Source: Marsupella aquatica (lineage: Eukaryota > Marchantiophyta). Taken from it: a DNA stretch of 64,000 nucleotides. The translations under genes were made by a program, and so were the position numbers. Of the stretch, positions 54,315-62,987 are shown one piece after another (position 1 is the first letter of the stretch; each line of letters starts with the position of its first letter). The stretch covers positions 32,054,001 through 32,118,000 of the forward strand of contig OZ316891.1 in NCBI GenBank assembly GCA_973895155.1, given 5' to 3'. Under the pieces are notes generated by a model, which searched no databases, was not told the DNA's origin, and worked only from the letters and a program-made list of their open reading frames with translations.

Positions 54315-54332
54315 TGGCGCCGCTGCCGGGGA
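54315..54332 (+). promoter_or_regulatory. D primer-binding site (tRNA-Asp type)
   Basis: TGGCGCCGCTGCCGGGGA begins six nt after the LTR end. It is identical to the site in A1 and A2, including the mismatch to tRNA-Asp. Confidence 0.9.
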
Positions 54333-54446
54333 ACGAATTTAAGATTGAATTGACGTACAGGCAGTGTATGCCAGAAGGAGCTAGACGGGAGAGGAATTCA
54401 CGTTCTACTATAATTGTGAAGATGCGTCATCACTCCAGTTAAAAAG

Positions 54447-54653
54447 ATGAAGAGCTTCCATTTCGAGGTGATGCCGTACTCTATCCAAAGCGCCCCGGAA
54501 GCTCTCTTAAGAGTATTGGAAAAATTTGTGGTGCCAAACTTAAGAGAAGAAACCGCCCTCCCACCAGAAAAGGCCTCACAGAGAGGAGCTGTTGCTCGTC
54601 AAGTTGCTTTGGAGATAGTCGAAGACACCAAAGACACTTTGAGTGACAAGTGA
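54447..54653 (+). CDS. D small ORF, 68 aa, unrecognised
   Basis: This short frame (MKSFHFEVMPYSIQSAPEAL, with a helical EKASQRGAVARQVALEIVED segment) lies in the leader region between primer site and main ORF. I recognise no domain, and it may not be coding. Confidence 0.3.
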   Translation: MKSFHFEVMPYSIQSAPEALLRVLEKFVVPNLREETALPPEKASQRGAVARQVALEIVEDTKDTLSDK

Positions 54654-55408
54654 AGTTATTCTAACATTGCTCGGGACGTATGATTTGTAAAATTGTCCAA
54701 CCATCCTGGTTCGTATGACCGATGCCACCTATCCGATCTTTGGGAACATTAAGAATTAGGAATTTGAGGAATCGTTATGTTAATTCTTGGGTTCTGAGCC
54801 TGAGAGGGAGGAATGGCATACATTGGTTAACTATCACCTGGTGGGAAGATGAAAGTTTGCATTTAGTAATATTAAGGCTGAATGGTAGGATCACACAGGA
54901 GAGATATTTAGTCATTTCCATTCGGGAGTTAGCGGAAAGAATCATGCACCAGGAATTGCGTAGAAGATTAGGAAGGAGTTAGACGTCTGATTAGTAGGAT
55001 GGCCTAGTGTAGCGTACCATGTGGTAAAGAAATTTCAGGGTGAAGGAAGTCGGAGATTATGGGGAACGCCCGGTTCCAGTAATCGCCACCGTAAAGGAGA
55101 TAAGGAAGGACGCCGCGAAGAGCGTCCAATGCGATTCGTCCCAGAAGATTCCGCAAGTCAGGACGCTTCGAGTAGCGTCCGATCCCAGTGGACGCTGTGA
55201 GCAGCGTCCGGTGGAATCTGTGACGAACCAACGTGCGCAACGCTTCTGGTGTGCCTTTTCGCGTCTCAACCTGAAGGACGCACCAGAGAAAACGAGGTTT
55301 TAGAATCTCGGCTGGTCACTGAAGGGAAGTATTAGCTACGGGATAGCAAGGGGGAGGAATCATGCAAGGGATGTAGAACAGACGCAGTCTATCAATTGGA
55401 CGAAGGTT
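54654..55408. other. D leader, non-coding, with internal GACGCT units
   Basis: I see no credible ORF. Around 55109-55235 there are at least three units of the LTR-type GACGCT...AGCGTCC hairpin, so the LTR motif is also present inside the element. Confidence 0.6.
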
Positions 55409-57484
55409 TTGCACCGAGTAATTCATACTCAGGTCAAAAATTTTCGTAGCAGGCTGAAAACGGGGAAAATAAGGTGTACCTACTTGGCCCCTTATTTAGC
55501 TCACATTTACCATAAGTATGACTGTCTGATTGTCTTGGAAAAAGATTTTTATCGCAACAATCAGAGAGCATCTACCGGTGAAGCAAATTATATGCCTGAA
55601 GTACGAGAAGTCCGAGCCAATTCCACAGTGGTAGAGCTATGTGCAATACTCGACTGTGAGGAACCTGAACTGGTGGGTGAAGTTCGGAAATTGAAAGAGA
55701 CAAGAGCATCAGCTGAAGGGAGTGACGATCCGATTCTTCACCAACCAAGAGAGGCTCAAGTTGCCGAAGATGTTCCTTCAGCAATGCCAACAGGGTTGGA
55801 GCATTCTATGTCACCTCGACTCTCGTGTTCACCTTGTGCTGCCGAGCCTATTTATGATGTTGATCAGGATAATTCTGCTTCTCGGATGAATGTTGAAGAT
55901 GAGGTGAGGGTGGATGAAGAAGGTTTTTCAGGGGAACCTCTTCAACATTCTACTGCTGAGGACGAGTATGATGGATTTACTTCTACCCCTGTTTTGGTTC
56001 CCATAGAGGCAAATAGTGATGCTTTGCAGGCTTTACAGGAGTATGATTCGTCCGACTCTCTTAGTTCTAGCCCAAATATAGGTGAAATCCCTCTGGTCCA
56101 GGAGTCAGAAATATTAAGCTCAGAAATTGTGAAGCTGGTTAAAGTTGATTCGGAGGATGCAATTGTGGATATAGACGAAGTAGGTGAACCAGTGACTTCT
56201 CCCCAATCTGTCGCAAGATACCCTGCCTGGTCTACACCTGGTTCACTCATATCGATTCCTTTGGATATAACTAAGGAATTAGATGAGGCAATAGCCGCGA
56301 TAGGAGCTCCTTCATTTCCGCCTGTAAAATGGGTTTCTCCTGAAGATGAGTTGATTGAAGGAGGCTCTGCTGGTTTTCCGAGTCGCAATCAGGTATCTGG
56401 TAATATGGGTATATCTGTACCCATATTGGTACCCGAGACACCCGCTTCGACAACCAGCTCAGCACCAGTTTCATTGGCTACAAACGAGGATAAAAACATT
56501 CGGGAGGAGTTTTCAGTGACGTATACTCGAAAATCTTGGAAACGGTTGCGCCATGCTATCAGTCGACAGATCTTTCCTGAAGCATCTTCCCAGGATTTTG
56601 AACAGGGAGAAGCACCTATCGGAACAGACGAGCTACCCCTTCCTGTACTTTTGGCAGATCGAACTAACCAGGAAGTCTCTTTACCTAGCGATAATTTTAA
56701 AGAAGAACTTCCTGTTTTAGTACCAATGCATCCCACTGCAGATCAACCAGCTACTGTTGCAAGAGAAGAATTTGAACCACTGGAGCCCGAACCTTCTGCT
56801 CCTTCGTCTCCTGTTACATTGCCAATTCGACCAGTTAAGGAGTCAGTGATTCCTTCCGCTATGCCAGATGTAATTTTCCGTTGGATAGGAGCACCAAGTG
56901 ATGGAGAAGAAGACGAAGACCCTCGCATTATCAGAGTACCTCCTCGACTTCGGCATACAGTGGATTTGCCACCCCGAAATCCTATCCCTAATTTGGCTTC
57001 AATTCACAGGTGGGAGAAGAAACATTTTCGAGTAGCTTTTCGACATCTGGAGATGGAGAGCATTTTGCAGCAGCAGCAGATTTTGCCAATGACATCCCAT
57101 CCGAGGATTCGTAGTTTGATTCGCACATATGAACCTGGGAAGGCGGTTCCTCCCATTGATAAGGACAGACGACATAAGTTTTCGGAGTTCGAAATTTGGT
57201 GTTGGGTGTATATGCTTCGACGAGCTCAAGCTCCATTTCCGCCCCTTGTGCCGGAAATTCCATGGCCCTATCCATACTATGTTTGGGTTTGTCCTGGTGG
57301 GTTTGCTATTCCAATTAAATATGAGAAGAAGCTTGTTAAGCTAAGGGAGCAGTTGATTACAAAACAATGTATGCTACCGGCTTCCCAAGGGTTCAAGTCG
57401 CTTAGGTGTTTAGCGTTCCTACCTATTATTCCTTCTTATCCGGATGTGATTATTCAAGGTGTTTTATCTAGGACACAGATTTGA
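55409..57484 (+). CDS. D main ORF, 691 aa, Gag-position protein of unknown fold
   Basis: This is the main product of element D. The N-terminal part (TYLAPYLAHIYHKYDCL) looks folded. The middle of about 400 residues is acidic, Ser/Pro/Glu-rich and probably disordered. The C-terminal 170 residues look folded again (HRWEKKHFRVAFRHLEME, then FEIWCWVYMLRRAQAPFPP). No zinc knuckle or standard retroviral Gag motif is seen, so calling it Gag rests only on its position. It ends at a TGA (57482-57484). The same frame continues at once into the protease-like region, so read-through would give a fusion. The upstream start is uncertain. Confidence 0.55.
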   Translation: MHRVIHTQVKNFRSRLKTGKIRCTYLAPYLAHIYHKYDCLIVLEKDFYRNNQRASTGEANYMPEVREVRANSTVVELCAILDCEEPELVGEVRKLKETRASAEGSDDPILHQPREAQVAEDVPSAMPTGLEHSMSPRLSCSPCAAEPIYDVDQDNSASRMNVEDEVRVDEEGFSGEPLQHSTAEDEYDGFTSTPVLVPIEANSDALQALQEYDSSDSLSSSPNIGEIPLVQESEILSSEIVKLVKVDSEDAIVDIDEVGEPVTSPQSVARYPAWSTPGSLISIPLDITKELDEAIAAIGAPSFPPVKWVSPEDELIEGGSAGFPSRNQVSGNMGISVPILVPETPASTTSSAPVSLATNEDKNIREEFSVTYTRKSWKRLRHAISRQIFPEASSQDFEQGEAPIGTDELPLPVLLADRTNQEVSLPSDNFKEELPVLVPMHPTADQPATVAREEFEPLEPEPSAPSSPVTLPIRPVKESVIPSAMPDVIFRWIGAPSDGEEDEDPRIIRVPPRLRHTVDLPPRNPIPNLASIHRWEKKHFRVAFRHLEMESILQQQQILPMTSHPRIRSLIRTYEPGKAVPPIDKDRRHKFSEFEIWCWVYMLRRAQAPFPPLVPEIPWPYPYYVWVCPGGFAIPIKYEKKLVKLREQLITKQCMLPASQGFKSLRCLAFLPIIPSYPDVIIQGVLSRTQI

Positions 57485-57496
57485 AGGACACCATTT

Positions 57497-57973
57497 ATGA
57501 GAGATATCAAACGGTGTTGTCATTTATATGTATATAAGCCGTTACTTTTGCAGCATCCTGCAATTGTTTCCTTCTTTCTCCTTCGAATTGATATTTATCT
57601 GCTCATGTGGGACATCAAAGCTACTATGGATTGTTGGAATTCTTTACCCCGTGCTTTCCAACATTCCTTTGAAGGCAAGATCAAACTGGGAGGACATGCT
57701 ATTCAACACTTTGTTATTGATCCAGGCTCTCGAATTAATTTCCTCTCCCACAGACTGTGCCAGCAATTTGTTCATCAAGAAGTACAACCGATATCTGCTC
57801 AGATATCAATCGATGGACGAATCATTAATCTTTGGGGAAGAGTTAAAGGAGTCCCAATACAGATCGGAGAAGAATTCCATGACCTCGATTTTTATATTCT
57901 GGATTCGGATATCTCCCAACTCCCGTCAATGATTTTGAGCACTACTTGGATTATTAAGCCAGAATATTATTAA
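57497..57973 (+). pseudogene. D degenerate retropepsin-like domain
   Basis: This lies in the same frame as the main ORF, after its TGA. VIDPGSRINFLSHRLCQQF aligns with the retropepsin D-(T/S)-G-(S/A) active-site loop, but with DPGS in place of DTGS/DSGS. The later HDLDFYILDSDISQLPSMIL, then TTWI, fits the family's DFYVLD..ILGRPW end. The frame stops at 57973 without any reverse transcriptase. It could be a relic of an autonomous ancestor; activity is doubtful because of the Pro substitution. Confidence 0.6.
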
Positions 57974-58038
57974 TGAAGAACATGTCACTCGCTTCTGATT
58001 CAATTCGGTCATGTCTTGTGGGGACACGGCGAAATTTA

Positions 58039-58048
58039 AGTGGAGGGC
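58039..58048 (+). promoter_or_regulatory. D polypurine tract (approximate)
   Basis: A purine-rich AAGTGGAGGG lies two bases before the 3' LTR start at 58051. Confidence 0.6.
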
Positions 58049-58050
58049 TA

Positions 58051-59441
58051 TGTGGTATGGGTGTCCCTGCAATTTTTTCTGGAAACTTGTTTATTTTTAG
58101 CATATCACAAGATTTACTTACACTTTAGACACCTTCCGGCCAACATTTACTTGTTCTGGACACTTATAGAAATATTTGACATCTCCGGCTTTCCTGACGA
58201 TTCCTAGTGTACTTTGCCCGACGCTGTGACCAGCGCCCGTTTCTTTTACTCAAGACGCTGCGGAAGCGTCCAACCTCCTCATGACGCTTTTGGCAGCGCC
58301 CGACCGCCACCAAGACTCTATGAGGATTTCGACCGACGCTGTGGAAAGCGTCAGCTTCAACACACGACGCTGTGAGCAGCGTCCACCCTAGTATTGACGC
58401 TGTGAGCAGTGTGAGCAGCGTCCGTTGGTTTTACTTAAGACGCTTCTAGCAGCGTCCAGATTCTCCCGACGCTTCTAGCAGCATCCGCTCAACACTTAGT
58501 TTTTGAAGTAGATTACTAGTAAAGTAGTATTCTACCACCCTTGTTGAAGTACTTATGCTGTGCTTCTCCCTTGTTTAGTTTTAAGCTTGGAAAGGCACGA
58601 CTGTTCTTACCTCCTCCATTTTAGGATTCCAACACTTATAAGACAGAGTAGAATGCTCATTTGAAGTAGAGAGAAATAGAGTTAATACTGTATTCAGAAT
58701 TGAGTCTTCTGAATAGTTTTCTCCTCCTTCCATTGTAACAAGGCATGCTGTGAGTGTTTTGTATGGAAGTAAAGCTATATTGATTGAAGTTAAGATTGAA
58801 TTCAAGAGATTCCTGTGGTGATTGAATTCAGTTGCAGATTTCTGAAACTCGTATTGAATTCACTGCTAGGCTTGCTTGCAGAGTCGGGATTCGCTAGCCA
58901 ATTCAAGAATAGTTAATGATAAATGAGAAGTAAATTCTGATTCTCAGAGTAGTTAGTACTGTTGCTTTGATTCTGGAATATGGTTTAGAGTTTGACTGAA
59001 TTGTGTATCGCTGATGTCAAACCATGTTGACGGCATTTTAAATCATATCATTCATTTGCAATCAGAAAGCTTCTGCTTCATCAGATTGAGAATTCCATTA
59101 TCATTAACCTTTGTGTTTTGAAGAGTGAGATGGATGAATTATGAGATAGATTTCATGTCTATACTGAGCCCAAATCCTTTCTGAAGGAGTGGCAGTAGCA
59201 GCTTGTAGTCTCTAAATCCTTACTCATTTCTTCTCTAATTCATAAATCAGAAGTTCAGTTACTTTGTTGTTTGTTTATTCGATTTTTTTTATTGAGAAGT
59301 GAAGTCAACATAGAGCTCAAGACTCTAAATCACTCGGAGTGATAAAAGTTATACAATTCATTCTGAAATCTGTTCTTAAAGGGATCGAAACCCTGGTTTT
59401 AGGTGAGAAGAGTCACTTTTGATACTTAGCACTATACGACA
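58051..59441 (+). repeat. D 3' LTR (1391 bp)
   Basis: It has the same length as the 5' LTR. I saw three substitutions: within the hairpin array (GACGTT/GACGCT and AGCGTCC/AGCATCC) and ATGTTG/ATGCTG shortly after it. The hairpin array is at 58220-58486. Confidence 0.95.
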
Positions 59442-59519
59442 TCAGATGTCAATTTTGAAATCCAAGAGGAGCTGGGTGTTGACATTATTGATGAATACGG
59501 ATCTCTTTTTTCAGACTGA
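59442..59519 (+). CDS. Methyltransferase-like gene, 3' continuation after D
   Basis: After the second TCAGA the interrupted codon is completed and the frame of 50615-52917 continues (VNFEIQEELG) to a TGA at 59517-59519. Alternatively a weak donor (G then GTGTTG at 59476) with an acceptor at 59580 would remove 105 nt and splice in phase into the phosphatase-like exon at 59581, bypassing this stop. The sequence alone cannot decide between the two. Confidence 0.55.
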   Translation, partial: SDVNFEIQEELGVDIIDEYGSLFSD

Positions 59520-59580
59520 GATCAAACCGTCTGACTTTCCATTTTTTCATACCAATCTAAAATACTTCTCGGTCTCACAG

Positions 59581-60792
59581 AATGCGGTCAGCAATTAGAG
59601 CCTCGATATCCACCTACGCTCTTTGGGGCTTCTAAAAATGGTATGTAGGTTTTCTTTGTTGTTAGTCATTGTCTTGTATTTTTGGACTGAGACAATCTCA
59701 GTCCAAAGTTCAAATTTGGTTTTCTTTCTAAGAGTTGTATTTGTTGCACTTGCAGAATCGAGACCTTGTCCCATCAAGCGGAAGTTGCTGATTTTGGATC
59801 TTAACAAAATACTTTGGGATTCACTTGAATTCCAAAGCAAGGGCAAATCCAGAAACATTGTGACCCCAAATGGAGTGCATTGGGATAGATCAAATGGAAC
59901 TAGTCGCATGTATACACAGAGGCCAGGGTTCCATGAGTTTCTAAAGTTGGTTTTTGACCGGTTTGACGTTGCAATTTGGACATGTGCTGGGATGCCGCGG
60001 ACAGTGAAAATGTTGAACATGATGTTCACTGTTGAGGAGCGGTTGAAACTGAAGTTTGTATTCACACAGGTGGAAGCCTTTGACACAGGCATTCAAAGGC
60101 GTGACATTACAAATGGAAAGGCAAATGTGCTATTGAAGGATTTTCGGGTGGTATGGAGTGCATTTGGAAATCTATATGATGAAACCAACACACTCCTTGT
60201 GGATGACTCCCCCTTGAAGGCATTTGCCAACCCAGACATGACCGGACTATTTCCAGTGCCCTACACGCATGCCAATCGTGGAGACAATTTTCTTCTAACA
60301 ATTCTTTGGCCATGTCTTGAGAAACTGTCACATGCAAGTGACATTCGTTGTTATCTTCTCCTAAACTCTCCAAAGTGGTCTCTATTGCACATTAAGAGAG
60401 ACAAGGCAAAAAATGAGATTACTTATGATCAACTTAGTAAGAGATGTGCAGCAAAAATTTGGAAGTCACAGTATAGGCATAGTGTGTTGGACCTCAATAG
60501 CAATGAGATTCCTTGGGCTGTGAAGCACCGTATATGTAGCTTACGTCCTGAGGTGGAACTTGACGATGCACTTGTCACCTCACTTGCTAGATCATTTGTA
60601 GGACGGGAATATTCAGGTCTTTATAGAGAAAATCCCAGACACTTTTTGCGGGAGATTATAGCAGTTAGGAACAACACCACCAAATTTCATCTCCCTGAAG
60701 ATAAAGGGAGTTGCAACCGTGACATTAGGGTAGATAGTAAAGGAGACAAGGGCACGTGCTCAAATAAATATTGTAAGGAGCACTTTGTTTAG
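59581..60792 (+). CDS. FCP1/NIF-type HAD phosphatase-like protein or domain
   Basis: The exon at 59581-59640 (CGQQLEPRYPPTLFGASKN) is followed by an intron 59641-59755 (GTATGT to TTGCAG) and a long exon to the stop at 60790-60792. The product has an FCP1 homology domain: KLLILDLNKILWDS, RPGFHEFLKLVFDRFDVAIWTCAGM, and the late acidic motif LLVDDSPLKAFANP. The catalytic motif is D-L-N rather than D-x-D, so the second Asp is lost, as in some plant NIF-like proteins; classical phosphatase activity is uncertain. Family members act on RNA polymerase II tails or other phosphoproteins. The splice phases match the upstream methyltransferase-like exon, so this may be the C-terminus of the same protein. 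No independent start codon is evident. Confidence 0.75.
59641..59755 (+). other. Intron with perfect 12-bp hairpin
   Basis: This 115-bp GT-AG intron contains TTTGGACTGAGA, a CAA loop, then TCTCAGTCCAAA (59681-59707), a perfect stem. The TCTCAGTCC core also occurs at the first intron's hairpin. Confidence 0.85.
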
Positions 60793-61183
60793 AGATCTGA
60801 CTCATGTTAAGCCCATTAGATAGTAAAAATGGGTGCCAGCCCTGGATATTCATTGTAAGTTTGGACACAATTGTATATAATTATTTCACACATTATCAAT
60901 CAATGGTCCTTGCTTAGGCTTCTTTGTGCGTAAATGTTTTTACAAGTATGATCTCTATCCCATGGTTCTTTGTGAACTAATAAGTAATATAATACTATTA
61001 TAATTAATATAAGATAATATATTAATATAATACTAATAAGATTTGGCCTATAAAGTGTACATTTAGGTATCAAAAAGTGTACATTTGGGCTTCTTAAAGT
61101 GTACATTTGGGGACATAAAAGTGTACATTTCAGGACTGATTTGTGAACAAAAGAAAATACACTTTTAATGAATAGGCTGATAT
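60793..61183. other. Intergenic AT-rich stretch with 22-bp repeats
   Basis: There is no ORF. A run of AT-rich sequence near 60970-61040 is followed by the 22-bp periodic array at 61052-61130, which ends about 50 bp before the next start codon. Confidence 0.6.
61052..61130. repeat. Four AAAGTGTACATTT units at exact 22-bp spacing
   Basis: The 13-nt core AAAGTGTACATTT occurs at 61052, 61074, 61096 and 61118, exactly 22 bp apart, with variable spacers between. The regular spacing upstream of an ORF suggests a promoter or U3 repeat. Confidence 0.9.
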
Positions 61184-62066
61184 ATGGCCACCTCAGCCCC
61201 GGGTAATGTCACCCCCGCCCCAGAGGAGGCAACCCCGACTACGCGGACTACTGTCCCTCGGACAAACCCCGAGCCGGAAGCCCCGACTAATACTCCGCAA
61301 CCGCCCCCTGTGGAAATTCCACCGCCTCCTTCCGTTGAGCCTCCGCTACCTGCAGTACAACCACCCCCAATCCCTCCACCACCTGAAGAAACCTTCCCCT
61401 CCCCAGCGCTGACTACGGAGGAGCTCATTGCCCCTGCCGAGGAACCACCGGTACCCGAGAGGATGGAGGACTACCAAGTAGCCCCGGGGACCATGGCCTA
61501 CGACCTGGTCCAGAAGTTTAGCCAGACTATGTCTGGGGAGTTGGCGACATACATCGGACAACAAGTCTCGGCGTACTTTCAGCCAGCCTTCTTCATGTTA
61601 GAGCACCAACCACGGATCGTCAGCCGCTTGGAAGAAGAACTCATGGCGAAGGGGAATGAGATCGGGCGTCTCCAGATGCTGGTAGAGCACCTCGAGGAGG
61701 AGGCAACGACCCGCCGCGAGGATTTAGTCCGCACTGTCGAACAGAGGGACGGACTAACCCAGGAGTTAAGCGGAGCGCAGGCCCAACTCAAGAAGCTGGA
61801 CGACACCATGCTTCAATTACGCTCAGAATCTTCGGCTCGGGTTACCAGCCTGACTGACCTCAACAAACAATTCCTGCAGGCAGCACAGCAGGTGGCTAGT
61901 CTCTCCGCCGAACGAGATAAATTGCTAGCGCAAGACCAGGTCCATCGCGATGCCATCGACCAGCTCAACTTGGAGGTGGCGCGGCTCCAGACTGAAGCCG
62001 ACGAAGCTGCAAACGAGGCGGAGGAAGCATTACGGGACAACAAGGCTTTGCAGGACCGCGTCACCC
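61184..62066 (+). CDS. Proline-rich coiled-coil ORF, truncated by B2
   Basis: The ATG at 61184 opens a frame with a Pro/Thr/Glu-rich N-terminus of about 95 residues (PPPSVEPPLPAVQPPPIPPP). A short folded-looking part follows (MAYDLVQKFSQTMSGELATY), then a long coiled coil of about 170 residues (RLEEELMAKGNEIGRLQM onward). The host frame ends at 62066, where B2 begins; the codons beyond that belong to the B2 LTR. No enzyme motif is seen. Architecture and neighbourhood resemble the coiled-coil ORFs of elements A and B, so it probably belongs to a third LTR family or a relative. Its normal C-terminus is outside the window or lost. Confidence 0.6.
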
Positions 62067-62987
62067 TGTGGTGCGTCCCATGGCTCCCTAAACCCAAGAA
62101 ACCCCCCAGCTCAAGCCGATTCCCGCAGGTTTCGTGCTTGGCGAGGCCGTTTCCGCGGCTTAGCGGCATGGGACGCTGCTAACCTTCTACTACTACTATT
62201 AACATTTTACACACATATACTGGACAGATCCTTCATCGGGTCATGAGATACGTAGCCGGCCTAATATAGGCCTTCCCCTGTCTTCCCCTGTCTTCCCCTC
62301 CGTCTTGTTAGGTATGTTTGGATTCCGCCGCCGGAATGATCCCCAATAGGCTTGGTTAAGCCGCTAAGACCTCTCTCAGCTCGACACATCCAACTCTCAC
62401 TCCCCTGCTTACTTTCCTTCCTTCTGTTGATGTGGGCACTCTTCACACAAGTTAATGCGACACACAAATAGCAAAATGACTCATTCTGACTGAGTCATAC
62501 CATGCACTTGCCATACAAACAGTACATCTCATACACAAGTTCTGCGAACTAAGCCGTGAGGCCAACTCTATTCAGCTCTTAGGCATGAGGAAACATGAAT
62601 ATACACAAGGGTCACTGTATGACTAACCGAGAGCTTCTCGTACTACTTGATCCCAGCCCGGCTGGTGCAAACTAAAAACTTGCTAAAGAAGAGGCCCTGA
62701 GCTCCCCGCTGCCCAGGTACTTATCCTGGTAGTGGATCCACCATTCTTTGCATCGTAAGCCTAATCTACTTAATAGTAATCTACTTGCCCGAATCTACCT
62801 ATGTACAACAAGGCAGGAGCACAAGTGTTGCTCCTACCAGTGGGACCGCGATCCCACTAAGCTAAGTGTCAGGGCCGCTCCTGGTTCTGATCCTAATCCT
62901 AAACGTGGAGATCCGCGCCCGCCCTGCCCACTCACGCCTCCTCCCTCCACGTCCGCCCTCCCTAAAAGGAACGGCGCCCTTGCACCG
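62067..62987 (-). repeat. B2 LTR tail (921 bp)
   Basis: This is the same length as the B1 tail, with no indel seen and about ten scattered substitutions, for example near 62378, 62739 and 62767-62775. Confidence 0.75.

Larger units (their letters stand above)
52918..59441 (+). mobile_element. D: non-autonomous LTR retrotransposon (6.5 kb)
   Basis: It has two 1391-bp LTRs (TGTGGTATGGG to ACGACA) with only a few differences, a tRNA-Asp-type primer site, a polypurine tract and a TCAGA duplication. The 3.7-kb interior encodes a long unrecognised protein and a degenerate retropepsin-like domain, but no reverse transcriptase, RNase H or integrase, so it must be moved in trans. It interrupts the methyltransferase-like gene. 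Confidence 0.95.

Noticed and set aside
59623-59755. Hydrophobic N-terminus (signal-peptide-like) of the phosphatase-like ORF
   Set aside because: This sequence is intron between a GTATGT donor and a TTGCAG acceptor. The LLLVIVLYF run is intronic.
61184-62182. Proline-rich coiled-coil ORF ending at 62182
   Set aside because: Codons after 62066 belong to the B2 LTR. The same sequence follows unrelated DNA at 29538.
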